Below, one piece after another: positions 57,848-64,000 of a stretch of DNA of 64,000 nucleotides. Below the pieces are notes generated by a model that was not told the DNA's origin, did not search any database, and saw nothing but the letters and a program-made list of their open reading frames with translations. Numbering within the stretch: position 1 is the first letter of the stretch; each line of letters opens with the position of its first letter. Location: contig OZ022261.1 in NCBI GenBank assembly GCA_963978905.1, positions 7,627,992 through 7,691,991 on the forward strand. The letters are read 5' to 3'. Source of the stretch: Trichostrongylus colubriformis. Its lineage: Eukaryota > Nematoda > Chromadorea > Rhabditida > Trichostrongylidae. Position numbers and translations under genes: made by a program.

Positions 57848-60800
57848 TTGCCGTTATCTACATTGTCGAGCCAAATCGTTATGCTGAACAGCTCTATGAA
57901 GACCTCCTTTACTATTACAACAAAAATGTTCGACCAGTCAAGAATGCTAGCGAAAGCATCAAAGTGAAATTTGGTGCTTCGCTCATTCGTATCATCGATG
58001 TGGTAGGTACACTCATATTTCATCGCTTCAAAGTGAAATAACTGGTTTTCATGCTTCATTATGGGAATCAATATTAATATGTTCTATTTATCCATACTCA
58101 TGTGTTTTCGCAGAAAAATAATGCAAGTATCCTCTTCTTCGATATTGAGAGGTGATTTATAGAGCAGGAAGGTTTTTATTGACATGAAAAGTCGATTCAA
58201 ACGAATTTTCGAAGGCGCCTGTAGTTGTCCACAAGGTTGTCTTCCTGTTTTGTCTGACGAATAGGTGCGACGATATGGGATACACCACAATCCGAGGGAC
58301 AGTAAGAGGCAGGCATACCTAAAAGCAAAGTGATCAGCATCCCAACTTCAGAGTCAGAAATAGAACAGCTTACCTGGATCTCCTGGCGGCCCATATGGTC
58401 CTTCCTCTCCAGGTTTTCCAATGTTTCCCGCTGGACCAGCGGGACCAGATTCACCAGGAGTACCCGGTGATCCCATTTCTTTAGCCGGCTTCCCTGCTGG
58501 ACCCGGTTTTCCCTTCATACCTACTGGTCCAGGAGGTCCAGTAGGACCTTTGATTCCCACACCGGCTATGACCATGTCTCCAGGTTCACCAACGTTACCC
58601 ATTGGACCGTCCATCCCAGGGGGACCACGAAACCCTTCTAAACCAACTGGACCATCCACTCCCGGATTTCCAGGGCCACCGCCTTCTCCACGTAGTCCTG
58701 GGAATCCGGGCATTCCTCTCTCACCTTGTGGCCCTCTGAAAGCAGAAAATTAAATAAGGCCTTTTATTCTGTGTGCGTTCTCTACCTCGGTCCTGGTGGG
58801 CCACTAGGGCATATTGTGCATGGTAGGTCGTCTTCAGGTGCTAGTTCCACATCGTAGCCATCATTGCCAGCTGGTCCAGGATTACCTGGTAACCCAGGAA
58901 GGCCATCTTCTCCGGATTCTCCAGGTCCACCCGGCAATCCCTGCGGACACGTCAAGGCGTTACAACCTTAATATTTTCATAACGCCGTGAACTAGTGAGT
59001 CCACGTGCTTGCAACTTTGTGAATGAGGAATATAACGTACCTATGCAACCGTCTATTCGTCCTGCTGACCATGGAGCTCTTTTTGTTCTCGAGAAGAATA
59101 TTGGTCCATTGCTGCTCCTTTCCGCGTCCAACATAAGCTGAAGCTCTCTCCAAATTCGGGTAGTGTCCTCCTAAAGGGAGTGCTGTTCTTTTTACCAGCA
59201 ACTTGAATATATCAAACAGCACCTTGTATTTCTTTGCTTTGAATTCAATGTTGTATACTTCATTAGAAGACTTCAATAGCAGAGAAGGTGTGATAATGGC
59301 TAGGATAAGTACAGAGACAACAGATATCGTTATGGATCCAGCAGCAATCGCCTCATATGTGCTCCAAGTCTTCATACTGTAAATATTTAACTTAACATGA
59401 TGAAAGACTGTTTACTAGCCACGATAACTCGATTCAAGTGGAGCGTCCTGCTCAAATTCACCATTAGGGGTATTTTTGGAAGATTGCAGAGTACTTAGGA
59501 ATACGGGAGTTGAGATGATCAGTGATAAGAGAGTAGAGAAAAACGGAATTAAACGGTAGGAAAGTAGAGTAATAGAAACTCGAAAACCTTCCTTCTCCCT
59601 TCTTGCCTGGCACTCCCTTCAAATCACTAGCCAGTGGGGGTAGATGCAGACTGGTGAGGGGCCAAGTTAGCCAGCCTACGTCTCGCAGCATCTCGGAGTA
59701 CTTGGTGCAGCTCAAAATGATGCGGGAGAATTTGCGGTGAATACACCAGGGCGCTTTCGAGAGACGTTACGCCATGGATCATCTCTGCTGAATCGAAATG
59801 TTCTTCCAGGAAAAACATATCTTCCTAGTTCTCATTTTCTCCTTGCTCCTGGCTGTGCCTTTAAATGTCGTATGTGGCACCGAGATGGAATGCTGCTGAG
59901 TTTTAGTCGTACTGTAAAATATGACCCACATGGACTAGACTTGTCATGAAAATGGACAGCGTCAATAAAGAAGTATTCATCGAATACTCAAGACTATTCC
60001 TGACTGAAGCCGTCGAATCCTCTTACAGCATTAAAACTGCCCACAGCGACAGTGCAGTGGTCGAGTGAATAGGGTAAGGTTGCACCGTTTTTGTGGCATG
60101 AGCCATTAAGGTGCTGAAACCTTTCAAATAGCGGCTAGACAACAAAGCGCGCCAGTTGGACATGGTGAGGAGAAACGCCTACAACCACATGGTCTGCGTT
60201 CCTATCACTCCTCCCTCCCATGCGTTGCCCCTTCCCGCCTCTTTTGTCTGATTCTGTTGCTAAGCGACTTTAGGAACTAGAGCAAAAGCTAAAATTGGAG
60301 ATCACAAGGGGTGTTCGATGTTTGATGTTTTTCCTATTTTTTTCTTCCACAAACCCGTTTAGAGCCCACTCAGCTATCCATTCAGAACGTCTGAGGTGAT
60401 CGCCCTTACTTTATGGTAGATTTCTTCAATTATTTCCACGCTTAATATTATCGGAGCTAGGGTTCAAGCAAGAGTTGTTCACTCAGAACCATCCTCTTCG
60501 TCGTTGTTATAAGTGGTAGTTCTGATCTGGTGCTTTTGACGACTAAGTACCAGAATACCACAGTTCAAATAGTGCTGATAAGCTGTGGTAAATATACCAT
60601 TCAGAAAGCTGAGTTAAGGTGAAGGTGGTGTCGGTAGTGTAATGGATTAGCACATATCCCCGGAAAGGATAAAGTGCGGGTTCGAGTCCCGTCCGCCACC
60701 GAAGCTTTTGCCCATAACTCAGCATCCTTGTAGTAACTTTCGCATCGCAAGCTGCGGCGATAAACAGCAGTTATCAAAAATTAAATATATCAAAATCATT

Positions 60801-63800
60801 ACTAAAGCTTTCAGCTTTACGGTTCGATGCCGATATTGGCCAACCGGCTCAACACGTTATACGTGTGAGTGCTGATAAGCTGTGGTAAATATACCATTCA
60901 GAAAGCTGAGTTAAGGTGAAGGTGGTGTCGGTAGTGTAATGGATTAGCACATATCCCCGGAAAGGATAAAGTGCGGGTTCGAGTCCCGTCCGCCACCGAA
61001 GCTTTTGCCCATAACTCAGCATCCTTGTAGTAACTTTCGCATCGCAAGCTGCGGCGATAAACAGCAGTTATCAAAAATTAAATATATACAGTTCAAATAG
61101 TTGAGACACATGAAGGAATAGTGCTGCATATCCCTTAGGGCAAGAAGGCCTTTGTGGAGCCTTTGCCTTCCTTCTACGTACGATGTGCCCCTCATCCAGC
61201 TTGATCCGGGTTACTCACGAATGCATTTCGATTGTGAAAAGGGGCCGCCAAAAAGGAGGATACTAAGTTTGGATCATCTTAGCACCGATACTTTATGAAA
61301 CTTTTATTATATGCCTCATCCTCCATCCCTGGGACTCATTATTCGTAACAACCCTCGAGATTCTAGACTCGATTAGATTCTAGACTATAGACTCGTGAGA
61401 AAAATGTAGTGGATCTCCTCACAACTGTGGATTGTCAGGGGTTCTCTATAACCGAAAACGATGCCTTCAAGAGGGTGCTCACAAGTGGGTGGATCAGGGG
61501 AACTATGCAGCTGCTCAAGCTGGAGCAGATATCATTGGTCGTCTTGACCTTGTCGAGGCTGTGGCCAGGACTTCCTTCTACTTATAAAAACTGATTCACA
61601 AACATTTTGTCCCGTGTCCAGCATCCATCCCATCATTCTATGCCGTGTAAATGCGTGTTATGCCAAGCAAATTATATATTTATTATTTATCAGTTATTAT
61701 TGATATTATTATTAATTTTTATTACTTTTATTGAATATACATTTAGGCGCACTATAACCAAAGTGACTCTATTGAAGCATTCTTGTTAAGGAAACCATCA
61801 CCACTGAACTGAAATGACAAGTAATACATAATCAAAAGCATACCGGTGCGAAATAAAAATGTTCATACGAAAGCTGTCGTGAAAATGAAAGTACGTGTGA
61901 AAACAAACAATGCAGTGTAAGAGATCGTGGGCTATGACAATCCGTCAAGAAATGCTGGGATAAGAGTTCGACTGAGAGGTGCGGCGTGTTACGAGCTGTA
62001 TGTCCTTAATGAGACACGAAAACGTTGTCCGAGACGTATTTATGGTCTCAAAATAGGCCGTACACACACTTTCTTCTGTTCCCATCTTTTATATCGTTCG
62101 GACAAGTGCACAAGTGACTGAAACGAACAACTAGGTCATCAGCGCGCAACAGTCGAAAACCCGTCGTCGGTTAACCCCGTTTGCAAAAAAGCATTTTCTC
62201 CGTTACTTTCATATGATTTCACTGCGAACAAAAGAATGTTGCGAGTGCGATGAGAGTGATACCTGTTCTGGAAACACCTTGTCCTGGTGATTAACACACT
62301 TTGAAGTACAAGCTTGCTGAGGGGAGGAAGTATACGAAAATCGGTATGGGCGGAGCTAACGGGGAAACGGAAAGTTGATCTGGGCAACGGCATTGCAGTT
62401 GAAGCTGACTAGTTATCAAATGATATATGTCAATGCATTGAATTCAACAATAAGTTAAAGGCACAATTTGCGATGATCGTGGGTGAGTCACCACATTCAA
62501 CAATGAGAACACAGTTTCTCAATGTCAACTTATTTGGATAAATTAGAAAAAATGGCTTAAAACATTAAAATTTGAGCTTTTCTCGTTTACTCGTTCAATT
62601 ATTACCTGCTGTTGCATGACTCTGTCAAGGCGCCCCATCTAAGAACGAGGTAAAAAGGGGAGTAGGAGTTAGACGATGTGAGAGATGTGCGACAAAGACG
62701 CAGACCACGTGGTTGCCTTCCTACTACCAACCCTGTCCAGCTCGGTATGGTCTATTTCTGTCGCAATTTTAGCGACGTTAGCGCCTTAATGATTGGACGT
62801 CGTGTCGTCATGTTCAGCGCTGTCCAACATCGCCTCTTGCGACTGCGTATCGATGGGACAGGGTTTCTCAACGAGCAGCATGCGACGCGATACGTACGAG
62901 CTAAGGCCGCGCTCATACATTGCCCTGCTGGTGGAAGGGTGTGGCTGCGTGCCTCTGCGTCTTCGTCTGTGCCATCCTGTCTCATTGCCTACGTCGTCTC
63001 TGCACCTCCCCCGTGCCACTCCGCCGCGCTGTATGTGACGCTGCACGCCTTGCCGGCGCAGAGTATGAATGCGACTTAAGAGGACGTCGTGTGTATTTGT
63101 CTAAAACGATCCATGTTCTGCCTTTCATACTAGGCCTAGGGCAAATTCGCTTTAGGACTCAGCTATGGCATCTCCACTCGCAACGTAGCGGCGCACGCCG
63201 CAAGTCGCTTAGCGAAATTCCGTCGTAATGATACACACGCGCCATTTGCATACGGATCTACTTGCCCACAGAGGGAAGTGGAAAGTATCGCGAGATATGT
63301 CGCTGATGAGAACATTGCCAATGGATTACTTTTTTGATTGTTTTTTTTTGCTTTCAAATTCGGCTCGGGGGTTTACCTGAGGTTTTTCCGCTTAAAATCG
63401 GTCTAATTGCTTCTCAGCAGTTCCGAGTGAAACTCTCGGAAATCGAAAGGAAACCGTAACGCAGAAGAATAGGGTGCGCGGGAAGAGTAAGCAATTACTG
63501 AGCCTCTATTTCCCCACACAGTTCCCTCTAATGTGAGGGCCTGATACATGAAGAGACTGACCAGCTGAACCGAAAGTGGTGTGCGATTAGCAGGACATGG
63601 TAACAATTGGGACAGGAGCGAGAAGAGAAGGGAGTAGAAGGGTTGTCTAATCATAGAATAAAAAAAAATCATGGAGCATCTGAATGTACTAGATCCATGC
63701 CATACAACTGTAGTGCAGTACAGTATTAAACTTTTGTAGCATATATTTGGTTTTATTTACTATACATTGCCGTGTATGCGCTACATACATACTTCAGTAG

Positions 63801-63967
63801 TGAACTGTTTAGGATGAAGTGAATCAAGTTCTGACCACGAATTTATGGTTAGAAATGCAATGGTTCGACTATAAATTGTCGTGGGAACCGACTCGATGGG
63901 GTGGCATCAAGAAGCTGCATATACCATCGGATCAGATCTGGATTCCGGATATTTTGCTATATAACAA
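57848..63967 (+). CDS. Nicotinic acetylcholine receptor subunit, two N-terminal exons (partial)
   Basis: A cys-loop ligand-gated ion channel subunit. Exon 57848-58002 (acceptor TTTTCAG, donor GTAGGT) starts in phase with two bases and reads [43 protein letters not shown]: the first helix and beta-strand 1 of the ligand-binding domain. Exon 63813-63967 (acceptor TGTTTAG, donor GTAAGC) continues directly in phase with [31 protein letters not shown], then [17 protein letters not shown]. The DE.NQ..TTN.WL and IW.PDI.LYN signatures are diagnostic. NAS is a probable glycosylation site. The Cys loop, vicinal cysteines (which would decide alpha or non-alpha) and membrane helices lie beyond the right edge, as does the 5' end to the left. 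The 5.8-kb intron encloses a complete cuticle collagen gene on the opposite strand and the tRNA-like pair. Confidence 0.93.
58197..59375 (-). CDS. Nematode cuticle collagen, 315 aa, nested in the receptor intron
   Basis: A secreted structural protein of the cuticle made by hypodermis. Exons: 59223-59375, 59041-59170, 58786-58966, 58374-58735, 58197-58318; phases agree and the sum is 316 codons with TGA. Residues 1-51 are the nematode cuticle collagen N domain, with a hydrophobic signal-anchor at about 9-33 ([20 protein letters not shown]). WRELQ follows at the start of exon 2 and a furin-type RTKR site is at 79-82. Cysteines C93, C96 and C101 ([13 protein letters not shown]) precede the first Gly-X-Y run. 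A second cluster (CTIC) precedes the main Gly-X-Y block of exon 4, which has short interruptions ([17 protein letters not shown]). The non-collagenous tail begins [12 protein letters not shown]. The third exon uses acceptor ATTAAG; the nearby CCGCAG would break the frame. The size is typical of the family. The specific col gene was not identified. Confidence 0.93.
59376..60570. other. 5' flank of the collagen within the receptor intron
   Basis: The collagen promoter should lie here on the - strand, but no motif stands out. Frames are short. No bounded repeat was seen. Confidence 0.4.
60628..60700 (+). tRNA. tRNA-like sequence, copy 1 (identity uncertain)
   Basis: 73 nt that fold as a cloverleaf. 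Acceptor GTGTCGG pairs with CCGCCAC with one mismatch, D stem GTGT/GCAC, anticodon stem TATCC/GGATA, T stem GCGGG/CCCGT with loop TTCGAGT. TAGTGTAATGG is a good A box and GGTTCGAGTCC a perfect B box. The anticodon loop CCGGAAA gives GGA at positions 34-36 (would be Ser), but position 33 is C where U is nearly universal. The variable loop is only 4 nt, whereas Ser tRNAs have a long arm. It may therefore be a pseudogene or tRNA-derived element. An alternative end pairing GGTGGTG/CGCCACC is perfect, but it shifts the register of the D arm. Confidence 0.55.
60925..60997 (+). tRNA. tRNA-like sequence, copy 2 (identity uncertain)
   Basis: Identical to 60628-60700, in the same orientation, 297 bp downstream. 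Both copies keep intact internal promoter boxes and all stems. No T run of four or more follows closely in either copy, so termination would occur some way downstream. Confidence 0.55.
61088..63812. other. Remainder of the receptor intron
   Basis: 62905-63080 is the second copy of the dispersed repeat at 20055-20220. GCACGCCGCAAGTCGCTTAG and AATGATACACACGC near 63190-63238 resemble the right end of MITE family B. An A/T-rich low-complexity patch lies near 61676-61745. No exon was recognised; the 133-codon frame at 62678-63079 overlaps the repeat. Confidence 0.45.
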
Positions 63968-64000
63968 GTAAGCTCATCGTACCTTTAATTTCCTCGCTCA

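Larger units (their letters stand above)
60571..61087 (+). repeat. Direct duplication of a 220-bp unit containing a tRNA-like gene
   Basis: 60571-60790 and 60868-61087 are identical or nearly so by eye, starting AGTGCTGATAAGCTGTGG and ending TCAAAAATTAAATATAT. They are separated by 77 bp, for a period of 297. The motif CAGTTCAAATAG lies just before the first copy and again just after the second. The high identity suggests a recent duplication or gene conversion. Confidence 0.85.

Noticed and set aside
62678..63079. 133-codon + strand frame
   Set aside because: Overlaps the dispersed repeat shared with 20055-20220 and has no motif.
1..64000. CRISPR arrays, operons, bacterial genes or phage
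   Set aside because: No regularly spaced direct repeats, no prokaryotic gene organisation and clear eukaryotic introns throughout.

Overview
The window reads as nuclear DNA of a parasitic strongylid nematode, most probably a hookworm (Ancylostoma/Necator type). The grounds are short-exon genes with nematode-style splice sites, a nematode cuticle collagen, a type IV collagen relic of nematode character, and above all a complete 1,285-bp mariner. Its transposase is closely related in type to Hsmar1/SETMAR and to the published hookworm element 'bandit'. It is not bacterial: there are no operons, ribosome binding sites or long contiguous genes, and most long open frames are chance frames inside repeats.

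Five host loci can be rebuilt exon by exon. (1) A requiem/DPF-family chromatin factor (dpff-1 type), + strand, 22976-28067, 8 exons, 368 aa. (2) A complete asparagine synthetase, - strand, 30153-38650, 14 exons, 556 aa, with all glutaminase and synthetase motifs. (3) A small coiled-coil protein of unknown function, + strand, 48120-51257, 6 exons, 160 aa. (4) The 5' part of a nicotinic acetylcholine receptor subunit, + strand, with exons at 57848-58002 and 63813-63967, running off the right edge. (5) A complete cuticle collagen, - strand, 58197-59375, 5 exons, 315 aa, lying wholly inside the 5.8-kb intron between those two receptor exons. A decayed type IV collagen copy sits at about 12241-14345. 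Two micro-exons and a transmembrane terminal exon at 17.8-19.3 kb may belong to an unidentified membrane-protein gene.

The rest is dominated by DNA transposons. I count eight mariner insertions with recognisable ends and TA duplications: one intact (2964-4248), one internally deleted daughter of it (48589-49160), one palindromic (39110-39792), one keeping only the DNA-binding half (40133-40799), one full length but broken (46318-47589) and three decayed (492-1263, 33912-34760, 55646-56800). A Tc1-like element (5751-6494) is nested in a larger inverted-repeat element (about 5487-7517). At least seven families of short foldback elements (MITEs) recur. One of them carries 9-bp target duplications that suggest a Mutator-like source. 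A second inverted-repeat family (10433-11248, 49492-50592) carries a tRNA-like SINE segment in one copy. A non-LTR retrotransposon relic lies at about 21895-22530. Two identical tRNA-like sequences lie in a direct duplication at 60571-61087.

Layout: 0-22.5 kb repeats, collagen pseudogene and orphan exons; 23-28 kb dpff-1; 30-38.7 kb asparagine synthetase with elements in its introns; 39-47.6 kb mariners and unassigned sequence; 48-51.3 kb coiled-coil gene with two elements in its introns; 51.3-57.8 kb mostly decayed repeats; 57.8-64 kb receptor with nested collagen and tRNA-like pair. The genes do not form a pathway; the common thread is transposon load in introns with exons left intact. Function calls rest on motif recognition by eye, without database searches.
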